Shown here: one piece after another, positions 17,153-25,327 of the stretch
How positions within the stretch are numbered: position 1 is the first letter of the stretch
Layout of the letters: each line of letters begins with the position of its first letter
Assembly (NCBI GenBank): GCA_003161435.1
Contig: PMOS01000020.1
Location: 145,439-209,438 of the forward strand
Reading direction: 5' to 3'
DNA length: 64,000 nucleotides
DNA from: Vulcanimicrobiota bacterium
GTDB taxonomy: Bacteria; Vulcanimicrobiota; Vulcanimicrobiia; Vulcanimicrobiales; Vulcanimicrobiaceae
Notes under the pieces: model-generated
The model's input: the letters and a program-made list of their open reading frames with translations, nothing else
Told to the model about the DNA's origin: nothing
Databases searched by the model: none
Position numbers and translations under genes: made by a program

Positions 17153-17953
17153 ATGAACGCAAGGGCCGTCCCGATTGCCGCTTGGGGTGTTTTCGCGGTC
17201 GTCGCGCTCGGCAGCGCGGCCGGTGCCCAGTCCGGGACGCCGAGGCCCGCGCCGCCGAATCCGTCACCGACGCCGCTCGCCTTTACGGCGCGCGCGCATG
17301 CGAGCATTACGGTCGTCACCAATGACCGCACGATCACCGGGTCCGCCGTTCTGGGGATGTCGCAGCGCGCGAACCTGACGCGGGTTGAGCTGATCTCGGT
17401 GAAGACCGACGCGGTCCCGCTACCGCCGATCAGCGCGACCTTCGTGGTCGATCGCAGCGCGCGGACCGTCACCGCGTGGAGCGACGCGACGAAGCGCTAC
17501 TACGTCTCGCGCATGTCACCGAGCCCGAGCGCCGGGCCCACACCGACTCCGAAACCACAGGGACTGTTCGTCGGAACGTCGTTTCTCGCCGGCCTCGACG
17601 TGATGGACGTGAGCGTGAAGCTGACAGGTCATACGACGACCGCGGGTATCGCGACGAGCGGGTTGGCGATCGATGCGCACTTCGCGAAGAAAGGCTCGCT
17701 GAACGTCGTGCACGCGACGGGGACGACCCAGCTGGCCGACGAGTACGGCGCGTTTCCGCTGACGATCGACCTTTCGCTCGATCCGGGCGGCTCGCAGAGC
17801 CTGAAACTCTCCTACGCGGTCGACGAGCTGACGCGCGCGGTGCCGGCAGCCGCGGGCTTCCGCGTCCCGGTAGGATACACGAAGGCGACGTCGATGATGG
17901 GCGTCGTCCTCAACTCGATGCCGTCGACCGTTCAGCCGTCACCGACGCACTAG
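17153..17953 (+). CDS. Secreted protein of unknown function
   Basis: 266 aa from ATG at 17153; the longer start at 17084 begins in the REP-like motif and is rejected. Signal peptide MNARAVPIAAWGVFAVVALGSAAGAQ, then a Pro-rich stretch (TPRPAPPNPSPTP), a beta-rich body with a second short Pro/Thr linker (GPTPTPKPQ) and a tail SPTH. The body carries alternating beta-type segments such as SATFVVDRSARTVTAWSDATK and could resemble outer-membrane lipoprotein carriers, but I do not recognise a family. Confidence 0.75.
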   Translation: MNARAVPIAAWGVFAVVALGSAAGAQSGTPRPAPPNPSPTPLAFTARAHASITVVTNDRTITGSAVLGMSQRANLTRVELISVKTDAVPLPPISATFVVDRSARTVTAWSDATKRYYVSRMSPSPSAGPTPTPKPQGLFVGTSFLAGLDVMDVSVKLTGHTTTAGIATSGLAIDAHFAKKGSLNVVHATGTTQLADEYGAFPLTIDLSLDPGGSQSLKLSYAVDELTRAVPAAAGFRVPVGYTKATSMMGVVLNSMPSTVQPSPTH

Positions 17954-17960
17954 CAGCCCG

Positions 17961-18476
17961 CTAGGCGTTGCGGCGGGGCGCTCGCGCGCTGCGCGCGTTT
18001 CGGAGCTCGCGCGGAAGGTCGGCGCGCGCCACGGTCCGCGCATTCTGCGCCGAAACCTCCGAGCGGCAGTGTGGACACGAGAAGGCCGGCTGTATCGCAT
18101 GACCGCACGTGTCGTGGACGACGACGCGCGGGGGCGCGTCTGATGGATCGGATTCGTCGCGCATGTAGCGGTCGCCCCACTGCAGTAGCGCGATCAGGAC
18201 CGGGTACAAGTCGCGCCCTTTGGCCGTAACGGTGTACTCGAAGCGCGGCGGATGCTCTTGGTAGGCGCGCCGCTCGAGGATCCCGGCGTCGGTGAGGCGT
18301 TTGAGCCGAACCGTCAGCACGTTCGTTGCGATCCCCAGGCCGCTCTTGAGCTCGTCGAACCGGTGCGCGCCCCGAAAGACGTCCCGCAGCACGAGCAGCG
18401 TCCACCAATCGCCGACGACGTCGAGCGTGCGCGCGATCGAGCAGGGCTGGGTTCCAAAGGTCTTTCGAGCACTCAC
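17961..18476 (-). CDS. HxlR-family transcriptional regulator
   Basis: 171 aa from GTG at 18476. HxlR signature: CSIARTLDVVGDWWTLLVLRDVFRGAHRF, ELKSGLGIATNVLTVRLKRL, GILERRAYQEHPPRFEYTVT. The C-terminal extension has CGH...CPHC, a possible zinc-ribbon seen in some members. Divergent from the MATE pump gene, so the natural target is the shared 60-base region. TATACT lies seven bases before the GTG, so its mRNA is probably leaderless. Confidence 0.92.
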   Translation of the reverse strand: MSARKTFGTQPCSIARTLDVVGDWWTLLVLRDVFRGAHRFDELKSGLGIATNVLTVRLKRLTDAGILERRAYQEHPPRFEYTVTAKGRDLYPVLIALLQWGDRYMRDESDPSDAPPRVVVHDTCGHAIQPAFSCPHCRSEVSAQNARTVARADLPRELRNARSARAPRRNA

Positions 18477-18528
18477 CGCGGTCAGTATAGCGCGGTCAGT
18501 TGCAAAAAGCAACTCACCGTCGTATGAT
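18477..18528. promoter_or_regulatory. Divergent HxlR/MATE control region with GTTGC-N5-GCAAC operator
   Basis: AGTTGCAAAAAGCAACT (18498-18514) is a perfect 6-bp inverted repeat around AAAAA. TATGAT (18523-18528) follows, nine bases before the MATE ATG; TATACT on the other strand (18484-18489) serves HxlR. CGCGGTCAGT is directly repeated at 18477 and 18491. The same operator and spacing occur before the MarR gene at 55879-55893. Confidence 0.6.
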
Positions 18529-18537
18529 GGCCGCACG

Positions 18538-19959
18538 ATGACAAGCACGATCGCCGTCGCGCCCGAGGCGACCGCGCCTGCCAGGCCCGGCGCGGAACTC
18601 GATCCGCGAACACGGGCACTCCTGTACGCGCCGATCGTGCCGCTGCTGCTGACGCTCGCCTGGCCGAATGTGGTGGTGATGCTGGCCCAGGCCAGCACCG
18701 GGCTCATCGAAACCTTTTGGGTTTCACGTCTGGGCACCGACGCGCTGGCCGGAATGGCGCTCGTCTTCCCGGGCGTCATGCTGATGCAGATGATCTCCGC
18801 CGGCTCGCTGGGCGGCGGGATCTCTTCGGCGATCGCGCGCGCGCTCGGTGCGCGGCGTCCCGCCGACGCCGACGCGCTGGTCGTTCACGCGCTGATCATC
18901 AACGTCGCGCTGGGGCTGCTCGTGTCGGCGCTGTTCTTGCTGTTCGGACCCGAGCTGTACCGCGCACTCGGCGGACGCGGTGCGTCGCTCGCCGCGGCGT
19001 TGAAATACTCCAACGTCGTCTTCGCCGGCAACGTGCTGCTGTGGGTGATGAACGGGCTGGCCAGCGCGGTGCGCGGGACCGGCAACATGCTCTTTCCCGC
19101 GCTGGTCGTCGTCGGTGGTGCGCTGATTCTGGTCCCGCTCTCGCCGCTGCTGATCTTCGGCATCGGCCCGTTCCCCGCGCTCGGCATCGCCGGCGGCGGC
19201 GTCGCGATGCTGATCTCCTTTGCGGCCGGGGCCGCGGTGCTCGCGTACTATGTGCTCTCGGGCCGCAGTGTGGTGCGCATTCGGCGCAGCCCGGTGCAGC
19301 GCAAGTTCTTCACCGACATCTTGATCGTCGGCGGCGTCGCGACCGTATCGTCGCTGCAGACCAACGTCACCATCGGTGGCGCAACCGCGCTCGTCGCAAC
19401 CGTCGCGGGACCGGCCGGCGTCGCCGGGTACGGCACCGGCGCGCGTTTGGAGTACCTGTTGATCCCGCTGGTGTTCGGGCTGGGCGCGCCGCTCGTCGCG
19501 CTGGTCGGAACGAACATCGGCGCCGGACAGCCGAAGCGCGCGTTGCGCATCGCGTTCGTCGGCGCCGCGATCGCGTTCGTCATGACCGAGATCATCGGTG
19601 CGTCCGCGGCGATCTGGCCGCACGCGTGGCTCGGGTTGTTCGGTTCCGATCCCGGCATGCTCGCGACCGGCACGGCATATCTGCACGTCGTCGGGCCGTT
19701 CTACGGCTTCTTCGGCCTCGGCTTGTGCTTGTACTTTGCCTCGCAGGGAGCGGGTCGTCTGGGTTGGCCGCTGGTGGCCGGGTTTCTGCGGATGTTCGTG
19801 GGACTGGCCGCCGGCTGGTTCGCGTTGCGGATGACCGGTTCGTTGACGGCATTGTTCGTCGCGCTCGGCCTGGGGATGTTCCTCTACGGCGCTCTCGTGA
19901 CGTTCGCCGTCGCGCGCGGTTCATGGTTTCGGCGCGCCCCGACTGCGGGTTCGGCCTAA
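18538..19959 (+). CDS. MATE-family efflux transporter
   Basis: 473 aa from ATG at 18538 (the ORF-track start at 18292 is inside HxlR). About twelve hydrophobic segments in two similar halves; typical MATE stretches are PLLLTLAWPNVVVMLAQAS with WVSRLGTDALAGMA, and the second-half ARLEYLLIPLVFGLGAPLVALVGTNIGAGQ. It exports cationic or drug-like compounds by Na+ or H+ antiport in the inner membrane. Controlled together with HxlR from the shared operator. Its stop overlaps the decarboxylase gene end by four bases (convergent). Confidence 0.94.
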   Translation: MTSTIAVAPEATAPARPGAELDPRTRALLYAPIVPLLLTLAWPNVVVMLAQASTGLIETFWVSRLGTDALAGMALVFPGVMLMQMISAGSLGGGISSAIARALGARRPADADALVVHALIINVALGLLVSALFLLFGPELYRALGGRGASLAAALKYSNVVFAGNVLLWVMNGLASAVRGTGNMLFPALVVVGGALILVPLSPLLIFGIGPFPALGIAGGGVAMLISFAAGAAVLAYYVLSGRSVVRIRRSPVQRKFFTDILIVGGVATVSSLQTNVTIGGATALVATVAGPAGVAGYGTGARLEYLLIPLVFGLGAPLVALVGTNIGAGQPKRALRIAFVGAAIAFVMTEIIGASAAIWPHAWLGLFGSDPGMLATGTAYLHVVGPFYGFFGLGLCLYFASQGAGRLGWPLVAGFLRMFVGLAAGWFALRMTGSLTALFVALGLGMFLYGALVTFAVARGSWFRRAPTAGSA

Positions 19960-20543
19960 GCGCCGAACCCTTTGCGCGACCCCATCGCCTGCATGAAGCG
20001 GTCGCGAATCTGGGCCGGATCGCGCGGCGGTTGCGCGATCGCCGGGCCGCGCTCGATCCGCGCGCCGATCAGCGACGGTCCGGTTCGTTCGAGCGCGGCC
20101 TGCACGAGGCGCACGAAGTCGCTGGTGTCCTGCGCCCACGCGCTGTGCGCGATCCCGGTGGCGCGCGCGACCTCGACGAAATCGCAGCGCTGCGCGCTTG
20201 CGGTCGGCTGCCCGCCGGTGATCTCGTAGACGCCATTGTCCATCACCACCAGGGTGAGATTCGCCGGCGCGACCATCGCGATCGTTGCGAGGCAGCCGAG
20301 ATTCATCAGCAGCGAGCCGTCGCCTTCGATGCCGATCACGCGCCGCCGTGGCTGCGCGAGCGCAACGCCGAGCGCGATCGGGAACGCCAGCCCCATGCTG
20401 CCCAGCATGTAGAAGTTCTGCGAGCGGTGGCCGGCGGCGTACAGGTCGAAGTTGGTGTTGCCGATCCCCGCGACGACGGCCTCGTCGCGCAGCATGCCCA
20501 CGAGCCCGCGCATCAGCTCGATGCGGCTGAGCGTCGCCGTCAT
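19956..20543 (-). CDS. Thiamine-diphosphate decarboxylase, catalytic/TPP-binding subunit (ComE-like)
   Basis: 195 aa from ATG at 20543, overlapping the stop of its partner (ATGA). C-terminal half of a TPP enzyme: GSMGLAFPIALGVALAQP and the TPP-Mg motif GDGSLLMNLGCLATI...MDNGVYE. Together with the 20540-21064 subunit it forms a split decarboxylase of the sulfopyruvate/phosphonopyruvate type, producing an aldehyde from a 2-oxoacid. Last gene of the ABC-importer operon, which suggests that the imported compound or its product is the substrate. Confidence 0.85.
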   Translation of the reverse strand: MTATLSRIELMRGLVGMLRDEAVVAGIGNTNFDLYAAGHRSQNFYMLGSMGLAFPIALGVALAQPRRRVIGIEGDGSLLMNLGCLATIAMVAPANLTLVVMDNGVYEITGGQPTASAQRCDFVEVARATGIAHSAWAQDTSDFVRLVQAALERTGPSLIGARIERGPAIAQPPRDPAQIRDRFMQAMGSRKGFGA

Positions 20544-21064
20544 GCCGCGAAGACCTTGCCGCCGGTCAAGAGCGGCGAGAGCACCAGCACGACGGGTGTC
20601 TGGGTGGCGTGGGCCTGCACGATCGAACGGTCGACGACGAAGGCGAGATCTTCGAGACGCTCGATCGTCTGGTGCGGGATTCCGAGCGCGTCGCAGACGG
20701 GCGCGACGACGCGGCTCGACCATACCTGGCCGACGTTGACCTCGCCGAGCGAGCCGCGTTCGGAGACGAGCATCACGACCGGGATCTGATACGCGACCGC
20801 CAGCGACGCGAGCGCGTTGGGCACGTTGCCGAACCCGCTGGTCTGCATCATCAGAATGCTGCGCAGCCCGCCCATCCACGCGCCCGCGCAGATCCCGACG
20901 CCTTCCTCTTCGCGCGTCGCGGTGAACGCGGTGAAGAACGGGTCGGCGTGCACGCCGTCGATCAGTGGGATGAGGACCTTGTCGGGGACGTAGACGGCGA
21001 GACGAACGTCGTGTTTCCTCAACGCCGCCAATACGACGCCGGCCCAGGCGCTATCGCTTGGCAA
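20540..21064 (-). CDS. Thiamine-diphosphate decarboxylase, PYR-domain subunit (ComD-like)
   Basis: 174 aa. N-terminal PYR domain of a TPP enzyme: VLAALRKHDVRLAVYVPDKV, the activating glutamate region ATREEEGVGICAGAWMGG, and MMQTSGFGNVPNALASL. Overlaps the substrate-binding-protein gene by 14 bases upstream and the TPP subunit by four downstream. Which 2-oxoacid it uses (sulfopyruvate, phosphonopyruvate or other) cannot be read from the sequence. Confidence 0.85.
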   Translation of the reverse strand: MPSDSAWAGVVLAALRKHDVRLAVYVPDKVLIPLIDGVHADPFFTAFTATREEEGVGICAGAWMGGLRSILMMQTSGFGNVPNALASLAVAYQIPVVMLVSERGSLGEVNVGQVWSSRVVAPVCDALGIPHQTIERLEDLAFVVDRSIVQAHATQTPVVLVLSPLLTGGKVFAA

Positions 21065-22100
21065 GGGCTTCCGCGATCACGCGCGTAGCGACGAGGTCGT
21101 TGTAGGCGTACTCCTCCGAGATGAGGCCGACGGCCTGGTGGAATTTCACGGCCCGCGTGAAGCCGGCCTCGCTGGGCAGCGGGCTCGACGGCACCGACGT
21201 CGTGCGGTAGATCTCCAGCGTGAGGTCGAGCGCTTTGGGATCGAGGTTCGGGTAGAACGCTTTGAGCAGATCCCGGCTGCGCGCCGGGTCTTTGAGGATC
21301 GTCGTGCACGCGTCGGCGTAGCCGCGCACGAAGCCCACGATCGCCGCGTGCTTCTTGTCGATGTCGTCCTGCGTCGTGTAGACGACCCCGTGCAACTGGT
21401 GGGCCATCGCCGGGACGTCGCCGCGCGCCGGGCTGACGAACGTCTCGCCGATCCCTTCGACCTGCGCTTGCTGCCCGAGCGGCCACGCGAACGACACCAT
21501 GTCGACTCGATTGGCCTGCAGCGCGGCGAGAACGGCCGGGATGTTGGCGCCGACGTTGACGAGCTGCACGTCGCGCGTGCGATCGATGTTGCCCTGCTTG
21601 AGCAGATACAGCACGAGCGCTTCGGTGCCGCTGCCGGGGCCGGTGATACCGATATTTTTTCCGCGCATGGCGCGGATCTTGTCGCTCAGGCTGCTCTTCT
21701 CGTTCAGCTTCGACGCTGCAAGAAAGTCCTTCGAGGCGATGATGTCGACGTAGAACGCGTTGGTGCCGGCCGAGATGATCTTCCCCGAGCGACCGGCTTT
21801 GACGAGCGAGAAGACGTCGGTGATGACCGACGAGCCGATGTCGATGCTGCCGGCGGTCACGGCCGTGTCGGTGAGCGCGCCGGTCGAGAACTCGGTCACC
21901 GTGCCGATGTCGACACCGTTGCGCTGAAAATAGCCGAGCTGCTCGCCGACGAACAGCGGGAAGTGGGCGATCGAGTGACCGATCGAACCGACGGCCAGGT
22001 TCGTCACGGCCGCTGCGGCGGCCGGTTTCAGCATCGCCGGCGCGAGCACTGCGGCGGCCGTCGTTCCGAGAAAATGCCGGCGGATCAAGCGTGCGGACAT
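21051..22100 (-). CDS. ABC importer substrate-binding protein (SsuA/TauA/NitT-like)
   Basis: 349 aa with a twin-arginine-type signal (RRHFLGTTAAAVLAPA). NMT1/SsuA-like fold: VGSIGHSIAHFPLFVGEQLGYF, EFSTGALTDTAVTAGSIDIG, GKNIGITGPGSGTEALV. Family members carry aliphatic sulfonates, taurine, nitrate or thiamine precursors. Third gene of the operon ATPase-permease-SBP-decarboxylase. Confidence 0.9.
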   Translation of the reverse strand: MSARLIRRHFLGTTAAAVLAPAMLKPAAAAAVTNLAVGSIGHSIAHFPLFVGEQLGYFQRNGVDIGTVTEFSTGALTDTAVTAGSIDIGSSVITDVFSLVKAGRSGKIISAGTNAFYVDIIASKDFLAASKLNEKSSLSDKIRAMRGKNIGITGPGSGTEALVLYLLKQGNIDRTRDVQLVNVGANIPAVLAALQANRVDMVSFAWPLGQQAQVEGIGETFVSPARGDVPAMAHQLHGVVYTTQDDIDKKHAAIVGFVRGYADACTTILKDPARSRDLLKAFYPNLDPKALDLTLEIYRTTSVPSSPLPSEAGFTRAVKFHQAVGLISEEYAYNDLVATRVIAEALAKR

Positions 22101-22107
22101 GGATACC

Positions 22108-22893
22108 TCAGTTGGGACGCAGCGAGAGGTTTGCGTCGACCTTCCAGACCGACGTGCGCCGGTCGACGAAGTTCACCAGCGCGTTGAGAATCGTGGCGAG
22201 AATGGTCAGGACGATCAACGCCGCGAAGACGCCGGCAGTATCGAACTGGCTTGCCGCCGAGGAGATCAGGTAGCCGATGCCGCGGTTGCTGGCGATCAGC
22301 TCGCCGACGACCGCGCCGATCAGCGCGTACGGGATCGAAATGCGGACGCCGGTCAGTGCTGCGCTCAGTGCGTGCGGGACGATGACCTTCAACAGAACAT
22401 CACGCGATGAGGCGCCCATCAGCCAGACCGCGTTGATCAAATCGGGGTCGACGTTGCGCACGCCGGCGACCGTGTTGAAGAAGACGATGAAGAAGACGGT
22501 GACAGTAGCCAGGATGATCTTCATCCAGATGCCGACGCCGAACCACACGATGAACAGCGGCGCGAGCGCGACCTTCGGTATCGAGTAGACCGCGACGATG
22601 AAGGGATCGACGACTTCGCCCAGCTCGCGCTGCGGCCCGATCACGAAGCCTGCGACGACGCCCGCGACGGCGCCCAGGACGAACCCGCCCAGCGTCTCTT
22701 CGACCGTGATCGAGGTGTGGAACAGCAGCGTGCCGTCGGCCAGCCACTGCCCTTCGCGCAGCCAGATGGCGCTCGGGCTGCTGATGTAGAACGCCATTCC
22801 GTGCAGCGCCGACAGCGCTTGCCAGACCGCGACGATTGCCAAGAACAGACCCAACCGCCAGGCGAAGATCCGCGGCGTTCGCTTGGCGTTCAC
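22108..22893 (-). CDS. ABC importer permease (SsuC/TauC-like)
   Basis: 261 aa from GTG at 22893, overlapping the ATPase stop (GTGA); the ORF-track start at 23406 is rejected. About six membrane helices and the BPD_transp_1 EAA-type loop (GASSRDVLLKVIVPHALSAALTGVRI). It forms the inner-membrane channel of the importer; two copies would pair with the 22890-23675 ATPase. Confidence 0.92.
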   Translation of the reverse strand: MNAKRTPRIFAWRLGLFLAIVAVWQALSALHGMAFYISSPSAIWLREGQWLADGTLLFHTSITVEETLGGFVLGAVAGVVAGFVIGPQRELGEVVDPFIVAVYSIPKVALAPLFIVWFGVGIWMKIILATVTVFFIVFFNTVAGVRNVDPDLINAVWLMGASSRDVLLKVIVPHALSAALTGVRISIPYALIGAVVGELIASNRGIGYLISSAASQFDTAGVFAALIVLTILATILNALVNFVDRRTSVWKVDANLSLRPN

Positions 22894-23675
22894 GAAACCG
22901 CAGCGGGTTCGGCGTAGCGATCGGCCGACAATGCTTCCCACAGGCGCGCTTCGATCGCGTGGAACTCGGGGCTGCGCCGGATCGCGACCACGTCGCGCGG
23001 GCGCGCCAGCTCGATGCGCTCGTCGCGCACGATACGTCCGCGAGCACCGAGCACGACCACGCGGTCGCCCAGCGCGATCGCCTCGTCGAGGTCGTGGGTC
23101 ACGAAGACGACCGTCTTCCCGCTGTCGCCCCACAGGCGCAACAGCTCGTTCTGCATCTCGACGCGCAGCTGCGCGTCCAAAGCCGAGAACGGCTCGTCGA
23201 GCAGCAGCAGCTCCGGATCGGCGACCAGCATGCGGGCGAGCGAGGTGCGCCGCGCCATCCCGCCGGAGAGCTCGCGCGGGTAGGCCCGCTCGCGGCCACG
23301 CAATCCGACCAACTCCACCAGCTCGCGCGCCTTGCTCGTCCGCTCGGCCGCCGCGACGCCGCGAATCTCGAGCGGCGTCTCGATGTTGCGCAGGACGTCG
23401 CGCCAAGGCAACAGCGTATCCTTTTGGGTCAAGTAGCCGACGCCGGGGCGCGGGCCTTGCACCGCGGTGCCGCCGTTGGTGACGCGGCCGCTCGTCGGCG
23501 CGATCAAACCGGCGATGATGCTGAGCAGGGTCGATTTTCCGCAGCCGCTCGGCCCGACGAAGCAGACGAAGCTGCCGTCCTCGATGTCGAGCGAGACGGC
23601 GTCGAGCGCGACCTGTTCGACCCCGCCGCGAAAGAAGACGCGGCCGACCGCTTCCATCCGAACGAGCGCGCTCAC
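22890..23675 (-). CDS. ABC importer ATPase (SsuB/TauB-like)
   Basis: 261 aa from GTG at 23675 (ATG at 23657 is possible). Walker A GPSGCGKST, Q-loop (YLTQKDTLLPWRDV, with the LLPW typical of sulfonate/nitrate importers), signature LSGGMARRTSLARML, Walker B LLLLDEPFSALD, switch His (VTHDLDEA). First gene of the five-gene operon and divergent from the aldehyde dehydrogenase. Confidence 0.93.
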   Translation of the reverse strand: MSALVRMEAVGRVFFRGGVEQVALDAVSLDIEDGSFVCFVGPSGCGKSTLLSIIAGLIAPTSGRVTNGGTAVQGPRPGVGYLTQKDTLLPWRDVLRNIETPLEIRGVAAAERTSKARELVELVGLRGRERAYPRELSGGMARRTSLARMLVADPELLLLDEPFSALDAQLRVEMQNELLRLWGDSGKTVVFVTHDLDEAIALGDRVVVLGARGRIVRDERIELARPRDVVAIRRSPEFHAIEARLWEALSADRYAEPAAVS

Positions 23676-23711
23676 GCTGCGCCAGCCGTGTCCATTGACA
23701 CTGTTAGCACA

Positions 23712-23723
23712 ATTGTCGACAAT
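23712..23723. promoter_or_regulatory. Palindromic operator ATTGTCGACAAT between importer and ALDH
   Basis: A perfect 12-bp palindrome lies in the 97-base divergent region. TTGT-N2-ACAA half-sites are typical of GntR/FadR-type repressors. The position suits joint control of both transcription units; no such regulator gene is nearby. Confidence 0.5.
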
Positions 23724-23772
23724 CGGCGTCGGCAGGCGCAGAATCCTCCTGCCGAACCGGGACGGAGAAACG

Positions 23773-25263
23773 ATGGCGACCGTAGTGGAATCACCGCGCG
23801 AATACGCGCAGCTCTTCATCGCCGGTGAATGGGTCGCGCCGCACTCGGGGCGCACCATCGCTTCGATCGACCCGTCGAGCGAGGAGATCTGGGCGTCGGT
23901 CGCCGAGGCGGACGAGGTCGACGTCGACCGCGCCGTCGTTGCCGCGCGCGACGCGCTGCGCGGACCGTGGGCGAGGCTCACGCCCTCGGCGCGCGGTGCG
24001 CTCATCCATCGGCTCGGGGCGCTGATCGCGCGCGACGCGCGCAAGCTCGCCGAGCTCGAGAGCCGCGACAACGGTAAACCGCTGCGCGACACGCTCGGCG
24101 AGATGCAGCGCGCCGCCGATTGGCTGACGTTCTTCGCCGGGGCCGCGGACAAGATCTACGGGGAGACGATCCCGTACAAACCCGACGCGCACGCGTTCAC
24201 CCGGCGCGAACCGGTCGGCGTCGTCGGCGCCATCCTGCCCTGGAACTCGCCGATGAGCCTATACTCCTGGAAGCTCGGGCCGGCGCTCGCGACCGGCTGC
24301 ACGGTCGTCCTCAAACCCGCCGAGCTCACGCCGGTCAGCGCGATGGAGCTCGGTGCCCTCATCACCGAGGCGGGCTTCCCGGCCGGCGTCGTCAACATCG
24401 TCCCCGGCTACGGACATACGGCCGGCGCCGCGCTGGCGGCGCATCCCAAGGTCAACAAGATCACCTTCACCGGCGAGCACCGCACCGCACAAGAGATCAT
24501 GCGCAGCGCGGCCGTGAACCTCAAACGCATCTCGTTCGAGTGCGGCGGAAAGTCGCCGCATATCATCTTCGAGGACGCGGATCTCGAGCGCGCGGCGACC
24601 GTTGCGACGCACGGCGCGTTTCGCTCGACCGGTCAGTCGTGCTCGATCGGATCTCGGCTGTTCGTCCAGCGCTCGATCTACGACCGCACGATCGATGTGC
24701 TGGTCCAGCGCGCCGCGCGCATCCGGGTCGGGATGCCGCTCGACGCCGCGACGCACATCGGGCCGCACACGTCGGCCGAGCAGCTGGCCAAGACGAACCG
24801 CTACATCGAGTACGGCAAGGACGCCGGCTTTCGGCTGCTGCTGGGCGGGAAACGTCCGGCCGGCTTCGAGCGCGGTTATTTCGTCGAACCGACGATCTTC
24901 GCCGACGTCGACAACGGTTCGCGGTTAGCGCAAGAAGAGATCTTCGGGCCGGTGCTGGCGGTGATCCCCTTCGACACCGAAGCCGAGGCCGTGGCGATGG
25001 CCAACGACACGCAGTACGGCTTGGTCGCGGGACTTTGGACCCGCGACGTCGGCCGCGCGCACCGCGTCGCCGCGCAGCTCGAGTCCGGTCTGGTTTCGGT
25101 CAACACGTATCGGCCGGTGCACTGGATGCTGCCGTACGGCGGCTACAAGATGAGCGGCATCGGCCGCGAAAACGGCTTCGACGCCGTCAACGAGTACCTC
25201 GAAACGAAAACCGTCGTGATCGACTACGCCGAAGCTCCACCGCCCGATCCGTTCGCCGACTGA
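23773..25263 (+). CDS. NAD(P)-dependent aldehyde dehydrogenase
   Basis: 496 aa from ATG at 23773 (GGAG before it). ALDH fold with PWNSPMSLYSWKLGPALATG, catalytic-base Glu in FECGGKSP, nucleophilic Cys in STGQSCSIGSRL, and EEIFGPVLAVIPF. The usual FTGS loop reads FTGEHRTAQ, a variant that may alter cofactor binding. Divergent from the importer-decarboxylase operon, so the likely task is oxidation of the aldehyde made by that decarboxylase. Confidence 0.94.
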   Translation: MATVVESPREYAQLFIAGEWVAPHSGRTIASIDPSSEEIWASVAEADEVDVDRAVVAARDALRGPWARLTPSARGALIHRLGALIARDARKLAELESRDNGKPLRDTLGEMQRAADWLTFFAGAADKIYGETIPYKPDAHAFTRREPVGVVGAILPWNSPMSLYSWKLGPALATGCTVVLKPAELTPVSAMELGALITEAGFPAGVVNIVPGYGHTAGAALAAHPKVNKITFTGEHRTAQEIMRSAAVNLKRISFECGGKSPHIIFEDADLERAATVATHGAFRSTGQSCSIGSRLFVQRSIYDRTIDVLVQRAARIRVGMPLDAATHIGPHTSAEQLAKTNRYIEYGKDAGFRLLLGGKRPAGFERGYFVEPTIFADVDNGSRLAQEEIFGPVLAVIPFDTEAEAVAMANDTQYGLVAGLWTRDVGRAHRVAAQLESGLVSVNTYRPVHWMLPYGGYKMSGIGRENGFDAVNEYLETKTVVIDYAEAPPPDPFAD

Positions 25264-25284
25264 CCACCTCGCGTGAAAGCCCGG

Positions 25285-25310
25285 GAGCGCCGTCGATCCT
25301 GACGGCGCTC
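25285..25310. terminator. Stem-loop terminator between convergent genes
   Basis: GAGCGCCGTC-GATCCT-GACGGCGCTC, a perfect 10-bp stem 21 bases after the ALDH stop and just past the stop of the convergent gene at 25328. It can serve both strands; no long T-tract. Confidence 0.6.
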
Positions 25311-25327
25311 TCCGAGAGCACCGTCTT

